Assembly: GCA_017524665.1 (NCBI GenBank) | Contig: JAFXVF010000013.1 | Location: 1-64,000, forward strand | DNA: 64,000 nt | Direction of reading: 5' to 3' | Source: Clostridia bacterium | GTDB lineage: Bacteria > Bacillota > Clostridia > TANB77 > CAG-508 | Shown here: positions 44,669 through 53,406 of the stretch, in pieces | Position numbering within the stretch: the first letter of the stretch is position 1 | How the letters are laid out: each line of letters starts with the position of its first letter | Notes under the pieces: generated by a model | What the model saw: the letters and a program-made list of their open reading frames with translations, nothing else | What the model was told of the DNA's origin: nothing | Database searches by the model: none | Translations under genes and position numbers: made by a program

Positions 44669-45340
44669 TTATTTAATCTCTATTGTTTCTTTTAAATTCA
44701 TTATTTTATAATCAATTCCTGTTTTCTCGATTTCTGTTTTTAGTGCATCTAGGTTTGGATTCATAAATGGTAATGGATGTTCCATATGAATTGGCAAAAT
44801 TATTTCTGGATTAATATCTTGTGCAAACATAGCTCCATCAATTATACCAAGTGTTAATCCATTTCCATTAAACGGCATGCATAAAATATCACACTTGTAG
44901 TCATTATTAAAGTTAATTGTGTCACTTGTTGCATATAGCCTTTTTTCTCCATCATCAACAATATAGCCGACATTTTCAAAAATTTCTCCTTTTGATTTCT
45001 TCATTGCTGTAAGGAAACCATGAACCGCTTTTGTAACTTCTACTTTAATCTCTCCTAAGTCAATAATATCTCCTTGTTTAACAATTACAGGGTTAATTAA
45101 ATTACTATTATCAACAACCTCTTTAGTTGTATATACTTCAGCATTATCTCTTTTTATAATAGTGTTTATAGCTTGGGCATTGCAATGATCTGCATGCCTG
45201 TGAGTAACTAAAATATAATTAATATCTTTCCAATCGTTTAATCTAGATTCATCATATCCTATGTTTCCCGGATCTATGAGAATTCTCTTGCCTTTTGTTT
45301 CTAATAACAAGCATGATTGATTATACTTTGTAATCTTCAT
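44669..45340 (-). CDS. MBL-fold hydrolase (UlaG-like)
   Basis: 223 residues. Metal ligands are seen in VTHRHADHCNA (HxHxDH), VHGFLTA, ATSDTINF and LPIHMEHPLPF. The UPF0173/UlaG-like branch of the MBL family often acts on phosphodiester or lactone substrates. Substrate unknown. It is transcribed with dapF (29-base gap). Confidence 0.82.
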   Translation of the reverse strand: MKITKYNQSCLLLETKGKRILIDPGNIGYDESRLNDWKDINYILVTHRHADHCNAQAINTIIKRDNAEVYTTKEVVDNSNLINPVIVKQGDIIDLGEIKVEVTKAVHGFLTAMKKSKGEIFENVGYIVDDGEKRLYATSDTINFNNDYKCDILCMPFNGNGLTLGIIDGAMFAQDINPEIILPIHMEHPLPFMNPNLDALKTEIEKTGIDYKIMNLKETIEIK

Positions 45341-45388
45341 AATTATTTTCCTCCTGATTTATATTGAGTTTGATTATACAATAAAAAT

Positions 45389-45423
45389 AAAAGATTATCT
45401 ATACATTGAATAGATAATCTTTT
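45389..45423. terminator. Terminator hairpin, repeat family B (GATTATCTA)
   Basis: Perfect AAAAGATTATCTA/TAGATAATCTTTT stem. It is the same stem type as at 15.6 kb and ends the lipoprotein gene at 45437. Confidence 0.75.
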
Positions 45424-45436
45424 ATTTTATATATTT

Positions 45437-46141
45437 TTACTCAGCTGGTTCTTTTGTCTCTGTTATATTAATGAAATATGCAAGTTTTCCTTTATATGTA
45501 AATAAGATGTCATATTTGCCTTCTGGATAATCCATGTTTACATATCCATTTCCAACATATTTGTATTCATCAACATCTGGAGTTGAATAGTTAATAACAA
45601 ATCCACCGTTTTCATTTGCAAGTTCTTCTAATTTTGTTAATGACATTTTTTCCAATTCTTCAACTGTCCTGTGTGGTGTAACTAAAATTTTTACATCATT
45701 TGTTGATCCTGCATACTTTGTATCAATATAGAATTCAATATATTCATTTAAATAGAATGATGAGTTAATTCCTGTCTTTTTATATCCTTGCTGAACTAGT
45801 TTTGCCATAATACCTTCAGCATCGGCTTCCATTTCTTCATAGCTGTGTCTATTTCCAACTAATATAATTCCATCAATTACAAAATCAGTTTGTTTTGGTT
45901 TTCCTTCTTCGTCAACAATTTGTGTTAACACACCATCTTTATATGTATACTTGTAGCCTTTGCTGTTTGTTGTAGCAGTGTTAGTTGTTTCTGCTTTAGC
46001 TGTGCTTTCGGTTTTTTGTGTGCTTTGAGCATTGCTTGTAGTTGTCGTTTGTTCTTTAGTTTCTCCACATCCAGTTAAAATAAATAATCCTACTGTAAAT
46101 ATTAAAATTAAACTAGTAATTAAAGCTATTTTCTTTTTCAT
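45437..46141 (-). CDS. Lipoprotein with Thr-rich linker
   Basis: 234 residues. Lipobox LTGC (cysteine 25), Thr/Ser/Gln linker to about 65, then a domain with DFVIDGIILVGNRHSYEEM and a beta-rich end. Its architecture parallels the lipoprotein genes at 8.6, 15.6 and 43.0 kb (paralogous plan). Function unknown. Confidence 0.75.
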   Translation of the reverse strand: MKKKIALITSLILIFTVGLFILTGCGETKEQTTTTSNAQSTQKTESTAKAETTNTATTNSKGYKYTYKDGVLTQIVDEEGKPKQTDFVIDGIILVGNRHSYEEMEADAEGIMAKLVQQGYKKTGINSSFYLNEYIEFYIDTKYAGSTNDVKILVTPHRTVEELEKMSLTKLEELANENGGFVINYSTPDVDEYKYVGNGYVNMDYPEGKYDILFTYKGKLAYFINITETKEPAE

Positions 46142-46222
46142 ATTAAATCCCCCCTGTTTCTAGCTCTTAAATTTATAAAAGCCAAAAAGATAATATCATA
46201 CTTTGTAAGTTTTAGCAAATAA

Positions 46223-46256
46223 AAAGAGACAAAGAATTATTTTTCTTTGCCTCTTT
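46223..46256 (-). terminator. Terminator of the feo operon
   Basis: AAAGAGACAAAG/CTTTGCCTCTTT with one mismatch, T-tract on the minus strand; directly after the desulforedoxin-like gene. Confidence 0.8.
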
Positions 46257-46271
46257 TTTAGGAGGATAATA

Positions 46272-46421
46272 TTATTTATCTTCTAGGTATTTTTTTGCTT
46301 CATCTTCTGAAATTTCTTTCATTGTTTCATTGCAACATTTAATGCCACAATCATCACATGTGCAATCTATTAATACTTTAACCATTGCTCCACATTTTTC
46401 ACATCTTACTATTTTATCCAT
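46272..46421 (-). CDS. 49-residue desulforedoxin-like iron protein
   Basis: Short gene not previously obvious because of its length: 49 residues, preceded by a perfect AGGAGGTG six to seven bases from ATG. The pattern CEKCGAMVKVL ... CTCDDCGIKCC is a desulforedoxin/desulfoferrodoxin N-terminal type (CxxCG...VL...CC). Two further cysteines (CTCDDC) are extra. It likely binds one iron atom. It is the third gene of feoA-feoB-this, 15 bases after feoB, and ends at the operon terminator. It may act as a small cytosolic iron acceptor (inference). Confidence 0.75.
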   Translation of the reverse strand: MDKIVRCEKCGAMVKVLIDCTCDDCGIKCCNETMKEISEDEAKKYLEDK

Positions 46422-46436
46422 CTTTTTCACCTCCTT

Positions 46437-48540
46437 TTATTTGCAGTTATTGCAATATGGACAGCTCGAGCATCCATCTTTTTTCTTTCTAAATTTTGCA
46501 ATGCATATTCCTATAACTGCTATTAAAATCGCACTGACAATTAAAATGTTTACTATATTGAATGTACCAGTTTCTATTCTGCTTCCAATTTGATAAACAA
46601 TTGTTGCTAATACCCATGCGCAGGTTGTTTGAAATAACACAGCCTTTAACATTCTTTTTGTAGAACCCAATTCTCTTTGCATAGCTCCAATTGCTCCAAA
46701 ACATGGTGCACTAAATAAATTAAATACCATAAATGCATAAGCAGATGCAATAGTAATTCCTGCAAATGGAGTTCCTTCTGCAAATATTTCAGAACCTTCT
46801 TCGACATCCTCAGCTAAACCTGAGATTACAGCCATAGAAGAAACTACTTGTTCTTTTGCTACTAAACCTTGAATTGCAGAAACAGTTGCTCCCCAATTAT
46901 TTTGCCCCAACATAGGATAAAATACCCATGAAATTGTTTTGCCAATGCTTGCAAGCATGCTGTCTTCTATATCAACTCCATATTCCATTTGGAAGGAGAA
47001 TGAAAGTAAAAACCATATAACAATTGAGCATATTAAAATTATGCTTCCTGCTCTTTTTATAAATGCAATAACTTTATCAAATACATCTTTAGCAACATAT
47101 TTTATGCTTGGAACTTTATATTCTGGTAGCTCAGATATGTATGAGCTACTTACATGCTTAAACTTGGTTCTTGAAAGTACGAAAGCTGAAGTTATAATAA
47201 CTAATATTGCAAAAAAGTATAATGAAGCAGATGCTATTCCTGAATACTCTCCAAAAAAGTATCCTGCAAAAAGTGAAATGATTGGCAGTTTTGCACTACA
47301 AGGTATAAATGGAACTAAAATGCTTGTCATTTCTCTTTCATCTTGGTTTTCAATTATCCTTGTTCCCATTATTCCTGGAACAGAACATCCCGAACCTACT
47401 ATAAATGGAATTAGGCTTTTTCCGCTCATGCCTAATCTTCTAAATAATTTATCAAATAATAATGCTATTCTAGACATGTAGCCTGTTGTTTCTAATAATG
47501 AAATACATAAAAATAATATAATCAACTGTGGAATAAACCCTAAAACTGCACCTACACCAGCTATTATTCCATTAACAACTAAACTGTTAACCCAGTCTGA
47601 TGCACCAAGTGTTTCAAGTGATGTTCCAACCCATTCTCCAAAAGCCTCCATGTTGTCTCCTACCCAATCTACTGTACCTGAACCAACAACACCAACAGAT
47701 AAGAAATACACTAAAAACATTACTATAACAAATATAGGAAATGCTATCCATTTATTTAAAAATATCTTATCTAATTTATCAGAGAAAGTTACTACATTGT
47801 CTTTTTCTCTAACACATTCTGCTTTTACTTTTTCTATAAAAGAATATCTCTCAGTCGCTATTACTTCTTCTAGGTCTGTATCATAATTGCTTTCTAGGTT
47901 TTTTCTAAATTCATCAAGCTCCTTTGTATTATTTTCTTCAAATCTCGAATCAGATTCTAATAACTTTATTGAAATAAATCTTTTGTGTGCTTCTAGTAAA
48001 TTATTAGAAATTTTTGAAATCATTTCTTCTATTTTGTTGTCATATATTTTAGTTCTTGTTAAATCTTTTTTGTTATCAATTTCATTAATCAGTTCATTAA
48101 TTCCTGTTTCTTTTAAAGCAGAAATTTTATATACCTTCGTTCCAAGCTTTTCTTCTAGCTTTTTTGCATTAATCTCTATTCCCTTTTTCTCTAATAAATC
48201 TGCCATGTTAAGAGCAATTATAACTTTTGTATCAAGTTCCATTAACTGTGTAGTTAAATATAAGCTTCTTTCTAACGAGGTAGCATCTACTATATTAATT
48301 ATTACATCAGGTTTTTCATCAAATATAAACTTTCTTGAAATGTCTTCTTCAATACTATATGGGCTTAGAGAATAAATTCCTGGTAAATCAGTAATTTCGT
48401 GTTTTGTACCCTTTATTATACCAGTCTTTTTTTCTATTGTTACCCCTGGCCAGTTTCCTATTTTAGCATTCATGCCTGTTAAATAATTAAATAATGTTGT
48501 TTTACCGGCTATTTTGGTTACCTACTAAAGCAACTTTCAT
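46437..48540 (-). CDS. feoB: Ferrous iron transporter FeoB, CGG frameshift
   Basis: About 700 residues after one +1 shift. GTPase-linked Fe2+ uptake. The start is MKVALVGNQNS, then CGG TAA in the zero frame. Skipping the C at codon 12 gives SGKTTLFNYLTGMN, completing the P-loop. The rest follows normally: G3 DLPGIYSLSPYSIEEDIS, G4 ALNMADL, helix bundle, Gate motifs IPFIVGSGCSVPGIMGTR and PFIPCSAKLPIISLF, eight or more membrane helices, and a Cys-rich end CSSCPYCNNCK. The ATG overlaps the feoA stop as TAATG. Without the shift only 12 residues would be made. Confidence 0.95.
48505..48507 (-). other. In-frame CGG with +1 frameshift, feoB
   Basis: Coding context AGC CGG T AA. Skipping C gives GGT AAA = Gly-Lys of the P-loop SGKTT. 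The next zero-frame codon is TAA, so no FeoB is possible without the shift. Confidence 0.85.
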
Positions 48541-48770
48541 TACTTAACCACCTCCACTTCAATTTGGCTTAAGTCAGATTTGCTTATGCATAATTCGTAA
48601 TCTCTTAATTTAATATCAATAGGATCTCCCATTGGTGCTTTTTTTCTAATCTCGATTTTTGTTCCTCTAGTTAGTCCCATATCTAAAAGGTGTCTTCTTA
48701 TTTCTTTATTTTGAACATTTAGTTTGACAATTTTTGCTTTTTGTCCAACATTTAGCTTGCTTAAAACCAT
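48540..48770 (-). CDS. feoA: FeoA ferrous iron transport protein
   Basis: 76 residues. SH3-like beta barrel with RRHLLDMGLTRGTKIEIRKKAPMGDPIDIKL (quoted in part: LLDMGLTRGTKIEI, APMGDPIDIKLRDYE), typical for FeoA. It is an accessory of FeoB. Start ATG 48770 with AGGAGG; the longer ORF has no site. Its stop overlaps the feoB start, so the two are coupled. Confidence 0.93.
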   Translation of the reverse strand: MVLSKLNVGQKAKIVKLNVQNKEIRRHLLDMGLTRGTKIEIRKKAPMGDPIDIKLRDYELCISKSDLSQIEVEVVK

Positions 48771-48803
48771 ATATATTTCCTCCTTATAAACAACTAACTT
48801 TAA

Positions 48804-48892
48804 ATATGACAAACGTATCACATTTGTTATTATATATATTCGATATTATAATGTCAATAGAATATGAAACTTTTTTCACATTTGTTTGACAT
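48804..48892. promoter_or_regulatory. feo/TetR intergenic region with inverted TATGACAAAC/GTTTGACATA
   Basis: Near-perfect inverted repeats (one mismatch) TATGACAAAC and GTTTGACATA flank the divergent promoter region, and CACATTTGTT occurs twice. These could be TetR operators. The plus-strand promoter TTGACA overlaps one arm. Confidence 0.5.
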
Positions 48893-48913
48893 ATTTTTTT
48901 ATTATGCTATAAT
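48886..48913 (+). promoter_or_regulatory. Promoter of the TetR gene
   Basis: TTGACA and TATAAT with 16 bases between, 35 bases before the ATG. Strong sigma-A consensus. Confidence 0.65.
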
Positions 48914-48947
48914 TATCTTATATTTTAAGGATTTGGAGGATTCCTAT

Positions 48948-49556
48948 ATGTCTGAAACAGAAATACGAAAACCTATTCAAAAACGTTCTATAGAAACTAA
49001 AGATAAAATTGTAGAAGCGGGTTTTGACCTAATATGCAATGATGGATACTATAACACCAATACATCTAAAATAGCAAAAAAAGCTGGAGTTTCAACTGGA
49101 ATTATTTATCAATATTTTAAAGATAAAAAAGATATCTTAATGGCAGGGCTAGAAAAATATGCAGATGATATGTTCTACCCTATGCTTAACATGTCAAATG
49201 TTAAATTCGAAAAAAAAGATATTTCTTCTTTGATGAAAAATATGATAAAAAAATATATAAGTAATCATAAACTTTCTGCTAGCGCTCATGAAGAAATAAC
49301 CGCGATGGCCCACTCTGATAAAGATATTGCTAAATTCTTTTATGAAAGAGAAATTGAGATGACTAAAAGAATCGCTGATTCATTAATTGAAAATGGATTT
49401 AAAATCGATAACGTATATGAAAAAGTGCATATAGTTATTGGTATGGTTGATAACCTTTGCCACGAAATTGTATATCATAAGCATAAAGAAATAGACTATG
49501 AAGCAATGACAGACATTGTTGCTAATAATACAGTAGATATATTGATAAAGAGCTGA
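48948..49556 (+). CDS. TetR-family regulator
   Basis: 202 residues. DNA-binding helix-turn-helix near the N-terminus: TSKIAKKAGVSTGIIYQYFKDKKDIL. The rest is a helical ligand domain with IDYEAMTDIVANNTVD at the end. The start is ATG 48948 with TTGGAGGA. Divergent from feoA, so it may control feo or itself; TetR control of iron uptake would be unusual (DtxR or Fur types are more common). CGT and CGA are used for Arg; the one CGG triplet in it is out of frame. Confidence 0.88.
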   Translation: MSETEIRKPIQKRSIETKDKIVEAGFDLICNDGYYNTNTSKIAKKAGVSTGIIYQYFKDKKDILMAGLEKYADDMFYPMLNMSNVKFEKKDISSLMKNMIKKYISNHKLSASAHEEITAMAHSDKDIAKFFYEREIEMTKRIADSLIENGFKIDNVYEKVHIVIGMVDNLCHEIVYHKHKEIDYEAMTDIVANNTVDILIKS

Positions 49557-49574
49557 TTTAACAATCAGCTCTTT
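49547..49574. terminator. Bidirectional terminator
   Basis: Perfect 12-bp stem AAAGAGCTGATT/AATCAGCTCTTT between convergent TetR and radical SAM genes. Confidence 0.85.
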
Positions 49575-49578
49575 ATTT

Positions 49579-50466
49579 TTAAAACAATGTTATTTGTTCA
49601 TTTGATGTATCTTCTTTCTTATATGCTTTTATAATGTCTTTCATGTTATAGAGTATTCCATATTTGTCACATTCATCTGTAAGAACTTTATACAACTCTT
49701 TATAATTAGGAACAGGACAACTATATTTTTCTCCATAGGTCCTAATGTATTTTTCTTTCAGTCCTTTAAAGTGTTTGTCTAGTTGCTCATAATAATAATC
49801 TCTTTGGTTCTCTCTTAGAGTCATTCCCATATATGAATGAATAAACTTTGCACCCGAGTCATGTGCTAATCTAACTAATTTTTTTATATCTTCCTCGCTG
49901 TCAGTAATAAATGGTAATACAGGATTCATCATTATTCCTGTAAATATTCCATTATCAGTTAGAGTTTTAATTGCCTCAAATCTTTTAGATGAAACGCATA
50001 CATGAGGTTCTATTATCTTTGACAATTCATCATTAGGAGTTGTAATAGTAAATTTTATTATTACCTTATTCTTCGAATTTATTTCTTTCAATAAATCTAT
50101 ATCTCTTAAAATCAGATCACTTTTTGTATCAATAGAAACTCCGAAATTGTATTTTGATAAAAGCTTTAGAGCACCTCTTGTTTGTTCATATTCTTTTTCT
50201 AATGGGTTATATGTATCAGACATTGAGCCAATACCTACAACACCCTTTTCTTTCTTTTTTAATAATTCGTTTTCTAATGTAACAAGGGCATTTTCTTTCC
50301 CCTTTGGCACATCAAAATTAACAATGTGATAGCAATTACTTCTGCTATCACAATAAATGCATCCATGAGAGCAACCTCTATATAGGTTCATTTTATAATC
50401 AATGCCATACCAGTCTGCTCCATACTTTTCTTTTGATAGAATTGTTTTTGCCACTACGTATTCCAT
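49579..50466 (-). CDS. Radical SAM protein, SPL/Rv2578c-like
   Basis: About 295 residues. Fe-S site CSHGCIYC (CxxxCxxC) near residue 34, with NLYRGCSHGC before it, and later SMSDTYNPLEKEYEQTRGAL and TGIMMNPVLPFITDSEEDI. This group resembles spore photoproduct lyase and DNA-repair-like radical SAM proteins; substrate not known. Start ATG 50466 behind AGGTGAT. Five bases separate its start region from the GT4 stop upstream on the strand. Confidence 0.85.
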   Translation of the reverse strand: MEYVVAKTILSKEKYGADWYGIDYKMNLYRGCSHGCIYCDSRSNCYHIVNFDVPKGKENALVTLENELLKKKEKGVVGIGSMSDTYNPLEKEYEQTRGALKLLSKYNFGVSIDTKSDLILRDIDLLKEINSKNKVIIKFTITTPNDELSKIIEPHVCVSSKRFEAIKTLTDNGIFTGIMMNPVLPFITDSEEDIKKLVRLAHDSGAKFIHSYMGMTLRENQRDYYYEQLDKHFKGLKEKYIRTYGEKYSCPVPNYKELYKVLTDECDKYGILYNMKDIIKAYKKEDTSNEQITLF

Positions 50467-50480
50467 TGCAATCACCTAAT

Positions 50481-51632
50481 TTATTTGTTGTTTATTACTT
50501 CATCATAAACTTTAAGCGCTGAAGATGCAAATGACTCGCTAGAAAACTCTTCAGCTTTATTATATGAACAATTTGCCATTCCATGTCTTAATTCATCGTT
50601 GCTTAGTAGCTTATATGCATAATCAAGATACTCTTCTTCAGTATGATAAATAAAGCCGTTCTCGCCATGTTCTAATACACCTTTTAATGCCTCATCTTCT
50701 CTGCAAAGCAAAGGTAGTCCATCTGCTAATGCTTCTAGATAACTCATACTATGTACTTCAAATGTAGAGCCAGAAACAAATACATCTCCTGCTGCGTAAT
50801 ATTGCCATACATCTTTAGAAGGGATTCTTCCTGTGAAGATAATGCTATCATTAAGGTTAAGCTCTTTTGTCATTTTTTCAAGGTATTCTTTGTCAGGTCC
50901 ATCTCCAACAACAAGCAATTTTACATCTTTAAATTTTTCTTGAAGCTTAGGTAAAAATGAAATTATTTCTCGAATATTCTTCTCTTTGCTTATTCTAGAA
51001 ACTGATACAAGAACAACCGTATTGTCGTCTATACCCATTGACATACGAAATTCATGTCGCTCTTCATCAGAAAATTGTTTTCTATATTTCTCAAGTTCCA
51101 TTCCATTTGGAATAACAACTACACGATCTTTAACCTTGCGTAAAAAAGGAAATTCTGATGCTTTTTGAGATGGGGCAACAACTTTTGATGCTTTTTTATA
51201 TAATATACCACCTATAAAGCTTGCTAGTGCCTTAACTGGAGGCGAATTCTTTCTTTTACCAAATAAAAAATGACCATAATCTGTGTGGCATGTCATAACA
51301 ATTGGTATTTTGCAGTGTTTCATAATTACTTTAGCAAATCTAAGAGCAGTTCCTTCTGTCTGAACGTGAATTATGTCAGGTTTCCATTCTTCAAGCTCGC
51401 GAATTAATGGATCTCTTTTTGCAAAGCTAATTCTCATATCAGGATAATAAAAAGCTGGAAAAGATTTGATAAAGTAATTGTCACCATCTTTAAATGACTT
51501 ATGTTTATTTGACGATCCAAGGACTTTTACTTCATGTCCATAGTAGCGAAGTCCTTTACACAATGCTAAAACAGATGCTGTAATACCACCCATATTATAG
51601 ACATAACAATCTGTTGTTATTAATATTTTCAT
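50481..51632 (-). CDS. GT4 glycosyltransferase, diacylglycerol glucosyltransferase-like
   Basis: 383 residues. The same plan as the GT4 at 34-35 kb: KILITTDCYVYNMGGITASV, IIHVQTEGTALRFAK, SRISKEKNIREIISFLP, VGDGPDKEYLEK and EVHSMSYLEALADGLP with the conserved E. Acceptor is probably diacylglycerol or another lipid. Possibly the housekeeping copy, while the other is in the biosynthetic operon. Confidence 0.87.
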   Translation of the reverse strand: MKILITTDCYVYNMGGITASVLALCKGLRYYGHEVKVLGSSNKHKSFKDGDNYFIKSFPAFYYPDMRISFAKRDPLIRELEEWKPDIIHVQTEGTALRFAKVIMKHCKIPIVMTCHTDYGHFLFGKRKNSPPVKALASFIGGILYKKASKVVAPSQKASEFPFLRKVKDRVVVIPNGMELEKYRKQFSDEERHEFRMSMGIDDNTVVLVSVSRISKEKNIREIISFLPKLQEKFKDVKLLVVGDGPDKEYLEKMTKELNLNDSIIFTGRIPSKDVWQYYAAGDVFVSGSTFEVHSMSYLEALADGLPLLCREDEALKGVLEHGENGFIYHTEEEYLDYAYKLLSNDELRHGMANCSYNKAEEFSSESFASSALKVYDEVINNK

Positions 51633-51720
51633 AATTACCCCGTTTCTTAATAAGCTTTACTAGTTTTGCAAAAAAGCCTATTATTAATATTTTACATATC
51701 TTGTTTCGTTTTTTAATAAT

Positions 51721-52350
51721 CTAAGATTTAAAAAGATTCCCAAGGTTTGTTACTTTTATAGTAATCCCCTCTCCCATATTAGGATACTTAATGCAATAAA
51801 TGCTATCAATTAAATAAATACATATTAGTATAATGCATATAGCAGTTATTATTTTATTAGGTATTTTCTCTATTTTATTATTTATAAATGGCGCATAATC
51901 ATATAGCGCAAAGCATCCTGCAATTCCAAAAAACAGGCTAGTTATTAGCGATATTCTTCCCTGAAAATTCAAGATATTATTCGAATAGTCCCACCATTTC
52001 ATTCCATATACTGTTTCAAGGAAAATCGAAGTGCAATACTCTAATATGGTACAAAATAAAGTAATTAGTAGAAAAGTAGCTATAGCATTACTGCTTACTT
52101 TTTTTAGTTTTGTTTTGGAAAATGTAAGTAATACAAGTAAACATCCATAGCCATAAATGGGCAAATATGGCCCTATTAATACTCCTCTATTTACAAATCT
52201 ACCATTGTCAATTAGTTCCAATACTACTTCGAGAACCCAGCCTATGAATGCAGATAAAAAGAATATAATAATAAACGATTTTGTATCATATTCCTGTGTT
52301 GTAGCTTGTTCAACTTTATCTTTTATATTATATTTTGCGATATGTATCAC
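51721..52350 (-). CDS. Putative ABC permease, CmpB family
   Basis: About 209 residues with five membrane helices. The CmpB signature (PF06541) is SAFIGWVLEVVLELIDNGRF and NRGVLIGPYLPIYGYGC. Function unknown. The start is uncertain: the frame opens with GTG at 52350, immediately at the ribosome binding site GAGG, and no ATG follows for a long way. A non-ATG start a few codons on is possible. Confidence 0.8.
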   Translation of the reverse strand: MIHIAKYNIKDKVEQATTQEYDTKSFIIIFFLSAFIGWVLEVVLELIDNGRFVNRGVLIGPYLPIYGYGCLLVLLTFSKTKLKKVSSNAIATFLLITLFCTILEYCTSIFLETVYGMKWWDYSNNILNFQGRISLITSLFFGIAGCFALYDYAPFINNKIEKIPNKIITAICIILICIYLIDSIYCIKYPNMGEGITIKVTNLGNLFKS

Positions 52351-52375
52351 CCTCTTTAATTATTCTTTTGTATTT

Positions 52376-52885
52376 TTATTTGGTTTTACCTTTTCTCAAC
52401 CAGTCTAATAATATTTCAAACTCCTCATAGTGATTTTTAAAAAACTTATCATCTTTCATTAATGATTGAATTTCGTCTGTTGAAAGCCAGCATAATGAAT
52501 CGACTTCTTCCTTTTGTAATGGTAATTTCTTTATATCATCTACATCCATACTAATGTAATAATCGTCCCAAAATACTCTTTGAGCATCTGATCTTCCTGA
52601 ATAATATAATTTCAAGTCATTTGGATTTAAGTCTAGTCCAATTTCTTCTTTTGTTTCACTTAGAATTCCTTGGACACTGTTCTCTCCAGACTTTGGGTGG
52701 CCACCGGTAGTAGCAAACTTGCCGTTTTTCCTTTCACTTCTTTTTTGTATTAGAAATTTTCCTTCACTGTTTTGTATAAATACCAAAACTACATTTATAT
52801 AGCTACCTTCTGGAGTTGGCTCGCCTTTAAAAATAGTTTTTCCGGTCAGTTTTCTATTAATATCATATAAGTCTCTTTGTTCCAT
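52376..52885 (-). CDS. NUDIX hydrolase
   Basis: 169 residues. Nudix box TGGHPKSGENSVQGILSETKEEIGLDLN (quoted in part: GGHPKSGENSVQG, SETKEEIGL) with an N-terminal segment RKLTGKTIFKGEPTPEGSYI. It is close to the isopentenyl-diphosphate isomerase/YfcD-like subgroup. Substrate unknown. Together with the next NUDIX it is part of a stretch of small catalytic genes. Confidence 0.87.
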   Translation of the reverse strand: MEQRDLYDINRKLTGKTIFKGEPTPEGSYINVVLVFIQNSEGKFLIQKRSERKNGKFATTGGHPKSGENSVQGILSETKEEIGLDLNPNDLKLYYSGRSDAQRVFWDDYYISMDVDDIKKLPLQKEEVDSLCWLSTDEIQSLMKDDKFFKNHYEEFEILLDWLRKGKTK

Positions 52886-52918
52886 ATAGCCTCCTCCTAT
52901 ACAATAAAACTTTTTATA

Positions 52919-53389
52919 TTATAGTTTCATTTCATATATAATTCTTTGTCTTTTATATCCAATATGTTCATACATTTCAAGTGCGTTTTCATTAAATAGC
53001 CAACAATTTAATTCTATTCTGTTACAGCCATTTTCTTTAGCAATTCTTTTAGCTTCATCCATAAGTTTCTTTCCTAGGCCTTTCCCCCTATATCTTTCTA
53101 GAATTACTAGTTCATCAACGTCTAATTTACCTGTTTTACGTTTTTTTATTATATATGATAAGTGGCCTACTATATTATCACCGTCTAAAATTACAATTGT
53201 TGTTAATTTATCAAATCTTTGAATTAATTCGTTTTTTAGCTCTTCATCTGATAAATTTGCAAAAATATCTGGTCTGCCATTTTGATGATATCTATAACCT
53301 TCAATAAATACTTCTAATAGGCCCTTGTCAATGTCATTAATGTTAGCTTCTCTAATGCTTAAATTCATATCATCAACATTATTTTCCAT
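52919..53389 (-). CDS. GNAT acetyltransferase
   Basis: 156 residues. Acetyl-CoA site DELVILERYRGKGLGKKLMDEAKRIA (in part: RYRGKGLGKKLMDEA), then NGCNRIELNCWLFNENALEMYEHIGY. Substrate unknown, with peptide or small amine possible. Confidence 0.88.
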   Translation of the reverse strand: MENNVDDMNLSIREANINDIDKGLLEVFIEGYRYHQNGRPDIFANLSDEELKNELIQRFDKLTTIVILDGDNIVGHLSYIIKKRKTGKLDVDELVILERYRGKGLGKKLMDEAKRIAKENGCNRIELNCWLFNENALEMYEHIGYKRQRIIYEMKL

Positions 53390-53406
53390 ATAATCAACTC
53401 CATAAA

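Noticed and set aside
46330-46593. Plus-strand ORF over feoB 3' end
   Set aside because: Shadow of feoB and the desulforedoxin-like gene; no ribosome binding site.
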